The translations under genes were made by a program, and so were the position numbers. From NCBI RefSeq assembly GCF_963924675.1, contig NC_089222.1:110499316-110563315 (forward strand): 64,000 nt of DNA. Direction: 5' to 3'. Within the stretch, counting starts at the first letter, position 1; each line of letters begins with the position of its first letter. Below are positions 48,306-59,495 of this stretch, piece after piece. A model generated the notes under the pieces. It was not told where the DNA came from, did not search any database, and worked only from the letters and a program-made list of their open reading frames with translations. This stretch comes from Phocoena phocoena. Its lineage: Eukaryota > Chordata > Mammalia > Artiodactyla > Phocoenidae.

Positions 48306-48893
48306 TATATTAGTTTTCTATTGTTGAGTGACAGATTACCACTAATTTAGTGGCTTAAAACAATACCCGTTTAACTCACGTTTTTGTAGGTCAAAAGTCC
48401 GGACAGGCTTGAGAATTTTCTTAGAATTTCATAAGACCAAAATCAGGGTCTCGACCAGGCTGGGTTCTTATCTGGAGTATCGGAGAATTTGCTTCCAAAC
48501 TCATTCAAGTTGTTTGTAGGATCCAGTTCTTTAAGGTTGACTGAGGGCCCCTTTTTCTTAGTGGCTCTTAGTTGGGGGTTGGGGAGCGGGGTACTGGTGC
48601 TCCTAGCTTCTAGAAGCTATCAGTCCCAGTTCTTTTTCAGGAAGTCTCCTCCATCTTTAAAGCCAAACAACAGCACATTAAATCACTCTCCTGGCTTGAA
48701 TCTGTTTAATCTTTCCTTTCTGCTTTTAAGAGCTCATGTGATCAGATCAAGCCTACCAGATACTCTGATTTTCTTAAGGTCAACTGTGCCATATAACATA
48801 ATCAGCAAAGTAATATCTCCTCATATTATCAATTTCTAGGGATTAGGGTTTGATATCTTCGGGAGACATTTTACAAATTCTGCCTACCACAAG
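48306..48893 (-). mobile_element. MLT1-family LTR, antisense
   Basis: It starts tctatattagttttctattg, continues 'gattaccactaatttagtgg', 'cttaaaacaatac', and ends 'ttacaaattctgcctaccac'. Order and ends match an MLT1-type LTR in reverse. At about 590 bp it is long for the family, so a small insertion or partial internal sequence may be included. The 116-codon frame at 48489-48839 is a chance frame in the LTR. Confidence 0.7.
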
Positions 48894-48944
48894 GTCTTTG
48901 AGGAAGGTAGGAATTGGGCTTGGAGGCTGAACTATTATCACTCA

Positions 48945-49085
48945 TCTACACCAACATCTTAACCTGGAGCACACATTAGAATCAATCGCTACTCAGGTTT
49001 GGGGTCTTCCCCAGAACAATCAAATTAGAATTTCTGAAGGTGGAGACTAGGTATCAGTACAAAGCTTTACAATCACCTTAATGTG
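48945..49085 (+). mobile_element. MER5/MER58-like hAT-Charlie fragment
   Basis: Landmarks are 'aacctggagcacacattagaatca', 'cagaacaatcaaattagaatttctg', 'ggtggagactaggtatcag' and 'tacaatcaccttaatgtg', in the order of short hAT-Charlie MITEs. Ends are not intact. Confidence 0.6.
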
Positions 49086-49735
49086 TAACATCTGCTGTCT
49101 CTGCAGTTACAGGTTAACTCACTTAGGGCTATATATGTGGTAGCAACAACAGAAACAGTTTGAATTAACACTAGATTTTCTCAGTCTCATTTGACTCTGA
49201 GGATTTCCCAGTGTCTCTTTCTAATTTCAAAGATTCTGAGTGTTCTAATTAAGTTGAATATTTGTGTGTACATTATGGTCCACATGTGAACAGTGCACAC
49301 ATGCACATAGGAATCAATCTACAGACGGATGACAAATAGGCCTTGCCAAATTTGGAGAATGACTTAAAAACATTTAAAACCTGCTGAAGCATTAAATATT
49401 TTCAAAGGTGGTTTATGCAATAGAAATATCAGATTTCTGAGTGAAACAGTGGACCCATTAAATATACCTATGGAGTATGTAAGCATTAGGAATATTATTT
49501 GATATTTTGGAAAGGCATATACAAGCCTTTGTAAAACTGAAAGCCTTTCTAGTGTAAATTTTTCTGGAATTATGTTTACATCAAGTCAGAGCTTACTACT
49601 GTAATAACTAAATACTTCCAAATTATTCCCTAAATTTGAATTAAGCTTGTCATTCATATATAATACATTTATTTCAAAATGACAAATTTCTAAGGAAAAA
49701 ACTAAAAGCACCACTATCAATGGCCATTACATCAA
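49086..49735. other. Unassigned AT-rich DNA
   Basis: No gene or named repeat seen. Confidence 0.6.
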
Positions 49736-49739
49736 AAAA

Positions 49740-50012
49740 ATTAATTAATTGCTGTGTTGGGTCTTCGTTTCTGTGCGAGGGCTTTCTCTAGTTGTGGCAA
49801 GCAGGGGCTACTCTTCATCATGGTGCGCGGGCCTCTCACTATCACAGCCTCTCTTGTTGCGGAGCACAGGCTCCAGATGCGCAGGCTCAGTAATTGTGGC
49901 TCACGGGCCTAGTTGCTCCGCGGCATATGGGATCCTCCCAGACCAGGGCTCGAACCTGTGTCGCCTGCATTAGCAGGCAGATTCTCAACCACTGCGCCAC
50001 CAGGAAAGCCCC
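49740..50012 (-). mobile_element. CHR-1 type SINE, antisense, full-length style
   Basis: About 270 bp. The left part 'gctgtgttgggtcttcgttt', 'gggctttctctagttgtgg', 'caagcaggggctactcttc' is the longer 3' region that CHR-2 copies lack. The right part is the shared tRNA-like head, ending 'ccaccaggaaagcccc'. It is more diverged than the CHR-2 copies, so older. I see no clear target duplication. Confidence 0.85.
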
Positions 50013-50021
50013 AGTACTTTT

Positions 50022-50170
50022 GTTTTTTAAGTCTCATTTCCCAGATGAAAAAATGAAGCCCAAAGAGCTCCAGTAACCTGGCTCAGATTACACAGCTTTT
50101 TAGTTACTGTGGGAGTAAGATTGTAATTCAGGCAGTAAAGCTGCAGAAAGCATACTTTTAGCCACTTTGC
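50022..50170 (+). repeat. MIR SINE fragment
   Basis: 'tctcatttcccagatgaaaaaatgaagccc', 'agctccagtaacctggctcagattacacagct' and 'gtaagattgtaattcaggcag' are in MIR order. It sits directly beside the CHR-1 copy. Confidence 0.8.
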
Positions 50171-51605
50171 TCTAGAGACTCCTGCAGCGGTAGGACTACC
50201 TCTGACAAAACTACAATGTGGAACAAAATGCTTGAAGGCTTACATGCAAATGTAAATTATTTATTTAGATTTGAGAGGTGACATTTGAATTGAAGGTAGA
50301 ATTTCACCAGTTACAAAATTTGTGAGGGCAGAGGATTCAAGACACTTGCAGTGTCATGAACTGAAGTCTTAATGAGTAGTTTAAAACACTGAGACTGCAT
50401 TATTATCTTTCTTTTAGAAATCTCATAGGGGTATTCATTACCTGCTCCCTTCATTATATCATCTCTTACTTATTCTTAAAATATTTTAATCTGACTTTTA
50501 ACCATTCCATAGATATATTTTCTCTGCATTATCTTTCTCCACTTTATTGAGATTGGGTAAAATTGTATAAAATTTTGTTGTCAAATTATTTGACACAAAA
50601 AATTGTATATATTTTTATATCTACCATAAGCATACAAGGAAACCAAATGTTAGAATTTTTAAAATATTTCATTATTTAGAGTTACAAATTATTACCTCAT
50701 TTTGATGACTTTTCTTATAACAATGGAAGTCTCTAGAAGTAATAAAGGGCATACATATAAACTACAACTAACAGCATGCCTAATGATGAATTATTGAACA
50801 CTTGCCATTATATCTGGAAACAGAGAGTATGTTAAGTTTTATCATTTCTATTCAAAATTTTACTGGAGTATGTAGTCATTGTAATGAAAAAAAATGCATG
50901 AAGATTCAATGAGGTACTTTCTGGCCCCTCCCATTCAAACGAGTGTGTTTTGAACTGAGCTCTTGCTTCCTCTAGAACAAGACTGCACCAGGCTGGGAAG
51001 GGGGGTTGGGGCAAGTGTGAGTAAAAGTGACAAGAAATTTCCCACTATTTCGAATGTGACTTTTTCTTGAGTGGGTGTTCACTTGGTTGCTGTAGACCTT
51101 TGACTGTTTTCCAGAGCTCTTATAAAGTTACTTTAGCTAGTCTCTAGTTTAGTAGCTTTTGTTTATTTGTTTGGATTTTAATATTTCTGTGGATGATGAG
51201 GGCTTAGAGCTTCCTAATCCACCATTTTGCTAATGTAACTCTGGAAACTTAGAACTTCTTGATATTGTTTGTTTCTCAGCAAATGTTGAAAATTATTTCA
51301 ACAAATTAATACTAATAATCATTTATTTAATGTATTTCAGGACCTGTACCAACATCACCAGTTTTTTTTTTTTTAATCTTTCAATTCTCAGATTAAGAAA
51401 AGGTGGAGGTACAAATAATTAAAGCAATTTTTTTCTAACATTAACCTTCTGTTACTAACTCTGCAATACTGGGATTATTCTCATAGGATTGGTATATTAA
51501 TGCCATGATTTTTGAAATGAATTTTAAGTTCAGTGCATAAGGTATTGCAATTACTCAATAATTTGAAATTGCTATTGTTATCTTTATGTGGCTATATACT
51601 AAAAG
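50171..51605. other. Unassigned AT-rich DNA
   Basis: No gene. The part at 50530-50600 ('tccactttattgagattggg') may be an old L1 or MER end. Nothing else is nameable. Confidence 0.5.
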
Positions 51606-52298
51606 ATCCATACTTTATTTATTTTTTTAATTTAATGTTTTATTGAAGTGTAGTTGATTTGCAATATTGTGCCACTCTCTGCTATACAGTAAAGTGATTC
51701 AGTTATACACATATAGACATTCTTATTTTATATTATTTTCCACTATGGTTTATCATGGATACTGAATATAGTTCCCTGTACTATGCAGTAGGACTTGTTT
51801 ATCCATCCTATATACAATAGTTTTCATCTGCTAATCCCAATCTCCTAGTCCTTTCCTCTCCTGCCCCTCTTCCCCTTGGCAACCGCAAGTCTGTTCTCAT
51901 TTCTGTGAGTCTGTTTCTGTTTTGTAGATAGGTTCACTTGTGCCACATTTTAGATTCCACATATAAATGATATCATATGGTATTTGTCTTTCTCTTTCTG
52001 ACTTACTTAGCTTGGTATGATAATCTCTAGTTTTATCAGTGTTGCTACAAATGACATTACCTCATTCCTTTTTTATGACTGAGTAGTATTCCATTGTATA
52101 TATGTACTACATCTTCTTTATCTATTGATCTGTCAATGGGCATTTAGGTTATTTTCATGTTTTGGCTATTGTGAATAACGCTGCTATGAAAATATGTGTG
52201 CATGTATCTATTTCAATTATAGTTTTGTCCAGGTATGTGCTCAGGAGTGGGATTGCTGGATAATATGGTAATTCTATTTTTAGTTTTCTGAGGAATCT

Positions 52299-52739
52299 CT
52301 ACACTTTTCCAGTGTGGTTGAACCAAATTACATTCCCACCAACAGTGTAGGAGGGTTCCCTTTTCTCCATACCCTCTCCAACATTTGTTATTTGTAGACT
52401 TTTAATGAGGGCCATTCTGACTGGTGTGAGGAGGCAGTACCTCTTTGTAGTTTTGATTTGAATTTCTCTAATAATTAGTGATGTTGAGCATCTTCTCATG
52501 TGCCTACTGGCCATCTTCTTTTGAGAAATGTCTATTGAGGTCTTCTGTCCATTTTTTGATTGGGTTGTTTCCTTTTTTGTTGTTGAGTTGTATGAGCCAT
52601 TTATGTATTTTGAAATTTTGGAGATTAAGGCCTTGTCTGTTGCATCATTTGCAAAATTGTCTCTCATTCTGTAGGTTATCTTTTCTTTTCTTATGGCTTC
52701 TTTGTTGTGCAAAAGCTTGTAAGTTTGATTAGATCCCAC
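52299..52739 (-). pseudogene. L1 ORF2 C-terminal fragment (L1 J)
   Basis: A 146-codon open stretch: [64 protein letters not shown]. The order is that of the ORF2 region before the C-terminal Cys/His segment. Its end is in a shifted frame, so the LLHCWW-type ending is lost. It is non-functional. Confidence 0.85.
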
Positions 52740-53410
52740 TTACTTATTTTTGTTTTTATTTCTATTGCCTTGCGAGAGTTATCAAAGAAAACATTGGTAC
52801 AATTTATGTCAGAGAATATTTTGCCTATGTTCTCTTTCTGAGATTATTTTTGAACATGACATGAGGGTGTGTTCTAACTTCATTGATTTACATGCAACTG
52901 TCCAACTTTTCCAGCACCAATTGCTGGAGATCCTGTCTTTTTCCCATTTTAGGTTCTTTTCTCCTTTATCAAAGTCTAATTGACCGTAGGTGTGTGGGTT
53001 TATTTCTTGGCTCTCTATTCTGTTCCATTGATCTGTACATCTGTTTTTATACCAATACCAAACCATTTTGATTACTGTAGCTTGTTGTATTGTCTGAAGT
53101 CTGGGAGAGTAATGTCCTCTGCTTTGTTTTTATCTTCAGGATTGCTTTGGTAATTCTGGATCGCCTATGGTTCCATATAAATTTTCGGATTATTTGTTCT
53201 AGTTCTGTGAAAAATGTCATGGTACTTTGATAGGGATTACATTAAATCTGTAGATTGTTTTGGGTAGTATTGCCTTTTTAACAATATTCATCCTTCTAAT
53301 CCAAGAGCATGGAATATCTTTCCATTTCTTTGCATCCCCTTCAGTTTCCTTTATTAATGTTTCATAGTTCTCAGTATATAAGTCTTTCACCTCCTTGGTC
53401 AGGTTTATTC

Positions 53411-54040
53411 CTAGGTTTTTTTTTTTTTTTGATGCTTTTTTAAAAGGTATTTTTTTAAACATTCCCTTTCTGATATTTCATTGTTTGTGTAAAGAAATGC
53501 AACTGATTTTTGAGTGTTAATCTTGTATCCTTCTACTTTGTTTAATTCATTTTTTAGATCTAGTAGTTTTTGTGTGGAGTCATTAGGGTTTTCTATATAT
53601 AGTCTCATGTCATCTGCATATAGTAACAATTTTACCTCTTCCCTTCCAAGTTGGATATATTTTCTTACTTTTTGTTGTCTAATTGCTGTGGCTAGAAGTT
53701 CCAATACTATGTTGAAGAAAAGTGATGAGAGTGGGCATCCTTGTCTTGTTCCAGATTTTAGTGGGAAGGCTTTTAGCGTTTCCCCATTGAGTATTATATT
53801 GGCTGTGGGTTTGTCATAAATAGCTTTTATTACATTTAGATATGTTCCCTCTATTCTCACTTTGGTAAGAGTTTTTATCATGAATGGATGTTGAATTTTT
53901 TCAAATGCTTTTTCTACGTCTATTGAGGTGATCATGTGTTTTTTCCCTTTTCTTTTGTTAATGTAGTGTTTACATTGATTGATTTGCACCACAAGATGTT
54001 GAACCATCTTGTGAACTTCGGATGAATCCCACTTGACCAT
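53411..54040 (-). pseudogene. L1 ORF2 reverse-transcriptase fragment (L1 J)
   Basis: A 209-codon frame, the second longest in the window. From about residue 23 it reads [20 protein letters not shown], then a [17 protein letters not shown] block, [19 protein letters not shown], the catalytic box [14 protein letters not shown], and a [19 protein letters not shown] thumb-side segment. This is the RT palm of L1 ORF2 (family length over 1,200 residues). It ends in a K-rich run. The RT motif is intact, but the gene is truncated on both sides by stops. Confidence 0.95.
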
Positions 54041-55139
54041 GGTATATGATCATTTTTATGTGTTGTTGGATTTAGTTTGGTAATATTTTGTTTATAATTT
54101 TTATTCATTGAATTTATTGGCCTGTAATGTCTTTTTTTTGGTGGTGTCTGTTTGGTTTTGGTATCAATGTGATGGTGGTTTCATACAATGTCTTTGGGAG
54201 TGTTCTGTCCTTTTCAATCTTTTGGAAGAGTTTAAAAAGAATCAATATAAAATCTTCTTTGTATGCTTGGTAGAATTTGCCTGTGAAGCCATCTGGTCCT
54301 GAACATTTGTTTGTGGGGAGTTTTTTGTTTGTTTGTTTTAACTGGCATGTTGTTTAGTCAACATGGAGTCAGTTTTTTCTCATTTCTTTTCCTGTGGTTG
54401 ATTTCTAGTTTCATGCCATTGTGGTCATAGAAGATGCTTGATATAATTTCTATACTCAAATTTGTTAACATCAGTTTTGTGCCCTAGTATGTGGTCAATC
54501 CTAGAGAATGTTCTGTGTGTGCTTGAAAAGAATGTGTATTCTGTTTTGTTTTGGAATTTTCTGGATGTAATGTCCTGAAAATGTCAATTACGTGTAACTG
54601 TTCTATTGTATCATTCAGGATCTCTATTGCCTTTTTGATTCTCTATCAGGAAGCTCTGTCCATTGATGTGAGTGGGGTGTTAAATTCTCCTACTATTATT
54701 GTGTTCCCAATGATTTCTCCCTTTAGGACTGTTAGTATTTATTTTATGAACATGGGTGCTCCTATATAAGGTGCCTATAAGTTGATGATTATAGTATCCT
54801 CTTCTTGTATTGATCCTTTTATCATTGTACAGTGTCCTTCTTTCTCTTCCTTTATATTCTTTAAGGTCTATTTTGTTTGATGTGAGCATTTCAACTCCCA
54901 CTCTCTTCTCATTTCTATTTGCCTGAAATATCTTTTCCATCCCCTCACTTTCAATCTTTGTGCATCCTTCACCCTAAGGAGAGTCTCTTGTAGGCAGCAT
55001 ATCGTAGGCTCTTGTTTTTATCCAGTCTGCCACTCTATGACCTTTTAAAGTATTTTATTTATTTATTTTTTATATAGCAGGTTCTTATTAGTTATCTATT
55101 TTACACATATTAGTGAATATATGTCAATCCCAATCTCCC

Positions 55140-55190
55140 AATTCATACCACCACCACCACCGCACCACCCTCCACCCCCGCTTCCCCCCT
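55140..55190 (-). other. Purine/G-rich tract of L1 K 3' UTR (minus strand)
   Basis: The plus strand is a CCA-repeat followed by C-runs (ccaccaccaccaccgcacc; ctccacccccgcttcccccc), G-rich on the element's sense strand. It is a weaker G4 candidate than the tract at 29055. Confidence 0.7.
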
Positions 55191-55604
55191 TGGTGTCCAT
55201 ACGTTTGTCCTCTACATCTGTGTCTCTATTTCTGCCTTGTAAACCAGTTCATCTGTACCATTTTTCTAGATTCCTCATATATGCATTAATATATGATATT
55301 TGTTTTTCTCTTTCCGACTTACTTCACTCTGCATGACAGTCTCTAGGTCCATCCATGTCTCTACAAATGACCCAATTTTGTTCATTTTATGGCTGAGTAA
55401 TATTCCATTGTGTATATGTACCACATCTTCTTTATCCATTCATCTGTTGACGGGAGTTTAGGTTACTTCCATGACCTAGATATTGTAAATAGTGCTGCAA
55501 TGAACATTGGGGTCCATGTGTCTTTTTGAATTATGGTTTTCTCTGGATATATGCCCAGTGGTGAGATTGCTGGGTCATATGGTAATTCTTTTTTTAAGGA
55601 ACAT

Positions 55605-55820
55605 CTATACTGTTCTCCATAATGGCTGTATTAATTTACAATCCCACCAACAGTGCAAGAGGGTTCCCTTTTCTCCACATCCTCTCCAGCATTTGTTGTT
55701 TGTAGATTTTCTGATGATGCCCATTCTAACCAGTGTGAGGTGATATTTCATTGTAGTTTTGATTTGCATTTCTCTAATAATTGGTGACATTGAGCAGCTT
55801 TTCATGTGTCTCTTGGCCAT
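55605..55820 (-). pseudogene. L1 ORF2 C-terminal fragment (L1 K)
   Basis: A 71-codon frame: [54 protein letters not shown]. Unlike L1s B and J, this keeps the normal ORF2 frame at the conserved Cys-rich C-terminal segment. It is closed by stops on both sides. Confidence 0.9.
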
Positions 55821-56432
55821 CTGTTTATCTTCTTTGGAGAAATGTCTATTTAGGTCTTCTGCCCATTTATTGATTGGGTTGTTTGTTGTTGTTGTTTTTT
55901 TTAATGTTGAGCTGCATGAGCTGTTTATATATTTCAGAGATTAATCCTTTGTCTATTGATTCATTTGCAAATATTTTCTCCCATTCTGAGGGTTGTCTTT
56001 TCATCTTGTTTGTAGTTTCCTTTGCTTTGCAAAAGATTTTAAGTTTCATTAGGTCCTGTTTGTTTATTTTTGTTTACATTATTCTAGGAGGTGTGTCAAA
56101 AAAGGTCTTGCTGTGATTTATGTCAAAGAGAGTTCTTCCTATGTTTTCTTCTAAGAGTTTTACAGTGTTCAGTCTTACATTTAGGTCTTTAATCCACTTT
56201 GAGTTTATTTTTGTGTATGGTGTTAGGGAGTGTTCTAATTTCATTCTTTTACATGTAGCTGTCCAGTTTACCCAGCACCACTTATTGAAGAAGCTGTCTT
56301 TTCTCCATTGTATATCCTTTTCTCCTTTTTTATAGATTAGTTGACCATCGGTGCATGAGTTTATTTCTGAGCTTTCTATTCTGTTCCATTGATCTATATT
56401 TCTGTTTTTGTGCCCGTACCATATTGTCTTGA

Positions 56433-56720
56433 TTACTGTAGCTTTGTAGTATAGTCTGAATTCTGGAAGTCTGATTCCTCCAGCTCCATTTTTTTCCCCT
56501 CAAGATTGCTTTGGCTATTCAGGGTCTTTTGTGTCTCCATACAAATTTTAAGATTTTTTTTTTCTAGTTCTGTAAGAAATTCCATTGGTAGTTTGATAGG
56601 GATTGAATTGAATCTGTAGATTGCTTTGGGTAGTACAGTCATTTTCACAATGTTGATTCTTCCAACCCAAGAATATGGTATATCTCTCCATCTGTTTGTG
56701 TCATCTTTGATTTCTTTCAT
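56433..56720 (-). pseudogene. L1 ORF2 post-RT fragment (L1 K)
   Basis: A 95-codon frame: [40 protein letters not shown], then [15 protein letters not shown]. This is the conserved ORF2 segment between RT and the C-terminal region. Confidence 0.9.
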
Positions 56721-56785
56721 CAGTGTCTTATAGTTTTCTGAGTACAGGTCTTTTACCTCCTTAGGTAGATTTATTCCTAGGTATT

Positions 56786-57547
56786 TTATTTTTCTTGTTG
56801 CAATGGTGAATGGGATTGTTTCCTTAATTTCTCTTTCTGATCTTTTGTTGTTAGTGTATAGGAATGCAAGAGATTCTGTGCATTAATTTTGTATCCTGCT
56901 ACTTTACTACATTTATTGATTAGCTCTAATAGCTTTCTGGTGACATCTTTCAGATTCTCTATGTATAGTATCATGTCATCTGCAAACAGTGACAGCTTCA
57001 CTTCTTCTTTTCTGATTTCAATTCCTTTTATTTCTTTTTCTTCTCTGATTGCCATGGCTAAGACTTCCAACACTATGTTGAATAATAGTGGAGAGGGTGA
57101 GCATCCTTGTCTTGTTCCTGATCTTAGAGGAAATGCTTTCAGTTTTTCACCATTGAGAATGATGTTTGTTGTGGGTTTGTCATATATGGGCTTTGTTATG
57201 GTGAGGTAGCTTCCCTCTATGCTCACTTTCTGGAGAGTTTCTATCATAAATCGGTGCTGAATTTTGTCAAAAGCTTCTTCTGCATCTATTGAAATGATCG
57301 TATGGTTTTTATTCTTCAGTTTATTAATATGGTGTATCACAATTGATTTGTATATATTGAAGAAGGCTTGCATCCCTGGGATAAATTCCACTTGATCTTG
57401 GTGAATGACCCTTTTAATGTGTTGTTGGACTCTGTTTGTTAATATTTTGTTCAGGATTTTTTCATCTATCTTCACCAGTGATATCAGTCTGTAATTTTCT
57501 TTTTTTGTAGTATCTTTGTGTGGTTTTTGTATCAGGGTGATGGTCAC
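56786..57547 (-). pseudogene. L1 ORF2 reverse-transcriptase fragment (L1 K)
   Basis: The longest frame in the window, 253 codons, covers most of the RT domain: [100 protein letters not shown], catalytic box [15 protein letters not shown], and the thumb-side [17 protein letters not shown]. Motifs are in the right order and the FADD Asp pair is intact. Stops close it at both ends, and the endonuclease and C-terminal parts are in broken frames, so it is a pseudogene. Confidence 0.97.
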
Positions 57548-58168
57548 CTCGTAGAATGAGTTTGGGAGTGTTCTTTCCTCTGCAGGTTTTTGGAATAGTC
57601 TGAGAATGATGGGTGTTAGCTCTTCTCTTAATGTTTGATAGAATTTACCTGTGAAGCCATCTGAACCTGGACTTTTGTTTTGGGTAGATTTTTAATCACA
57701 GTTTCAATTCCATTACTTGTGATTTGTCCGTTCATATTTTCTGTTTCTTCCTGGAAGGTTACACCTTTCTAAGAATTTGTCCATTTCTTCCAGGTTGTCC
57801 ATTTTATTGGCATAGAGTTGCTTGTAGTAGTTTCTTATGATGCTTTGTATTTCTGTGGTGTTCATTGTAACTTCTCCTTTTTCATTTCCAATTTTATTGA
57901 TTCATGTCCTCTCCCTCCTGATGAGTCTGGCTAAAGGTTTATCAATTTTGTTTATCTTCCTAAAAAACGTGCTTTTAGTTTTATTGAGCTTTGCTGTTGT
58001 TTCCTTAATTTCTTTTTCATTTATTTCTGATCTGATTTTTATGATTTCTTTCCTTTTGCTAATTTTGGGTTTTTGTTGTTGTTCTTCTTCTTCTTTCTCT
58101 AATTGCTTTAGGTGTAAGGTTAGGTTGTTTATTTGAGATTTTTCTTGTTTCTTGAGGTTCGATTGTCT

Positions 58169-58202
58169 TGCTATAAACTTCCCTATTGCTATAAACTTCC
58201 CT
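58169..58202. repeat. 18-bp tandem duplication inside L1 K
   Basis: The 16-base unit tgctataaacttccct occurs at 58169-58184 and 58187-58202. Other L1s have it once. Confidence 0.9.
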
Positions 58203-58958
58203 CTTAGAAATGATTTTGCTCTATCTCATAGGTTTTGTATCATCGCGTTTTCATTGTCATTTGTCTCTAGATATTTTTTGATTTCCTTAGTGACCTCTTG
58301 GTTATTTAGTAACATTGTTTAGTCTCCATGTATTTGTGTTTTTTTATGTTGCTTTGCCTGTAATTTATTTCTAATCTCATAGTGTTGTGGTCAGAAAAGA
58401 TGTTTGATATGATTTCAATTTTCTTAAATTTACCAAGGCTTGATATGTGACCCAAGATGTGATCTATCCTGGAAAATGTTCCGTGTGCTCTTCAGAAGAA
58501 AGTGTAATCTGCTGTTTTCAGATGTAATGTCCTATAAATATCAATTAAATCTATCTGGTCTGTTGTGTCATGTAAAGCTTATGTTTCCTTAATAATTTTC
58601 TCTCTGAATGATGTATCCATTGGTGTAAGTGAGGTGTAAAGTCCCCCACTATTATTGTGTTACTGTCGATTTCCTCTTTTATAGTTGTTAGCATTTTCCT
58701 TATGTATTGGCATGTGTTTATGTTGGGTGCATATGTATTTATAATTTTTATATCTTCTTCTTAGATTGATCTCTTGATCATTATGTAGTGTTTTTCCCTG
58801 TCTCTTGTTACATTCTTTATTTTAAAGTCTACTTTGTCTGATATGAGAATTGATACTCCAGCTTTCTTTTGATTTCCATTTGCATGGAATATATTTTTCT
58901 ACCCCCTCAATTTCAGTCTGTATGTTTCCCTAGGTCTGAAGTTGTTCTCTTGTAGACA

Positions 58959-58960
<2 letters not shown>

Positions 58961-59008
<48 letters not shown>
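58961..59008. repeat. (TA)n microsatellite in L1 K
   Basis: About 24 TA units directly after 'cttgtagacagc', inside the inter-ORF region. Confidence 0.97.
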
Positions 59009-59011
<3 letters not shown>

Positions 59012-59032
59012 TTGTTTTTGTATCCATTCAGC

Positions 59033-59274
59033 AAGCCTGTGTCTCTTTTTTTTTTTTTTTTTTTTTTTCAGTACGTGGACCTCCCACTGCTGTGGCCTCT
59101 CCCGTTGCGGAGCACAGGCTCCGGACGCGCAGGCTCAGCAGCCATGGCTCACGGGCCCAGCCACTCCGCAGCATGTGGGATCTTCCCGGACCGGGGCACG
59201 AACCCGTGTCCCCTGCATCGGCAGGCGGACTCTCAACCACTGCGCCACCAGGGAAGCCCAAGCCTGTGTCTCTT
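59033..59274 (-). mobile_element. CHR-2 type SINE, antisense, young, with exact TSD
   Basis: The body at 59048-59259 starts with a long T-run and ends 'ccaccagggaagccc'. Exact 15-base repeats aagcctgtgtctctt flank it at 59033-59047 and 59260-59274. Many CpGs survive (tacgtgg, cccgttgcgg, ccggacgcgc). It sits at the same L1 position as the SINE at 5583 in L1 A. Confidence 0.96.
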
Positions 59275-59495
59275 GCTTGGAACATTTAATCCATTCACAT
59301 TTAAGGTGATTATCGATAAGTATGTTCCTATTACCATTTAATTAATTGTTTTTGGTTTGTTTTTGTAGGTTCCTTTCTTCTCTGTGTTTCCCACTTAGAC
59401 AAATTCCTTTAGCATTTGTTGTAGAGCTGGTTTGGTGGTGCTGAATTATCTTACCCTTTGCTTGTCAGTAAAGCTTTTCATTTCTCTGTTGAACA

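Larger units (their letters stand above)
51610..55043 (-). mobile_element. L1 J, antisense, with internal deletion
   Basis: Minus-strand L1. T-rich left edge and 3' UTR ('ttattgaagtgtagttgatttg'), then ORF2 from its C-terminus (about 52.3 kb) through RT (53.4-54.0 kb) towards the N-terminus. It ends at 'ctgccactctatgacctttt' in the inter-ORF region, where L1 K begins. Compared with K, about 0.6 kb of ORF2 is missing at about 54342, where 'gtttgttttaactggcatg' joins two distant ORF2 points. The RT box reads YADD. Confidence 0.9.
55044..59495 (-). mobile_element. L1 K, antisense, abutting or nested in L1 J
   Basis: Minus-strand L1 starting with the L1 3' end ('tattttttatatagcaggttc') and a C-rich (G-rich in sense) 3' UTR tract. 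It then runs through all of ORF2 to the inter-ORF region ('gctggtttggtggtgctgaatt', about 59440). It is 5'-truncated. Two insertions lie inside: a TA microsatellite (58961-59008) and a CHR-2 SINE (59048-59259). The RT box reads FADD. Its left edge lies exactly where L1 J stops. Confidence 0.9.

Noticed and set aside
48489..48839. 116-codon plus-strand frame as a gene
   Set aside because: It lies inside an MLT1-type LTR and has no protein-like segments.
56786..57547. The 253-codon RT frame as a working gene or a host-domesticated reverse transcriptase
   Set aside because: It lies in a 5'-truncated L1 with stops on both sides and a SINE insertion upstream. Motifs survive only because the copy is fairly young.
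23345..59008. Regular short repeats (TA/CA tracts) as CRISPR-like or centromeric arrays
   Set aside because: They are plain microsatellites with no unit longer than two bases and no spacers. The rest of the window is clearly mammalian.
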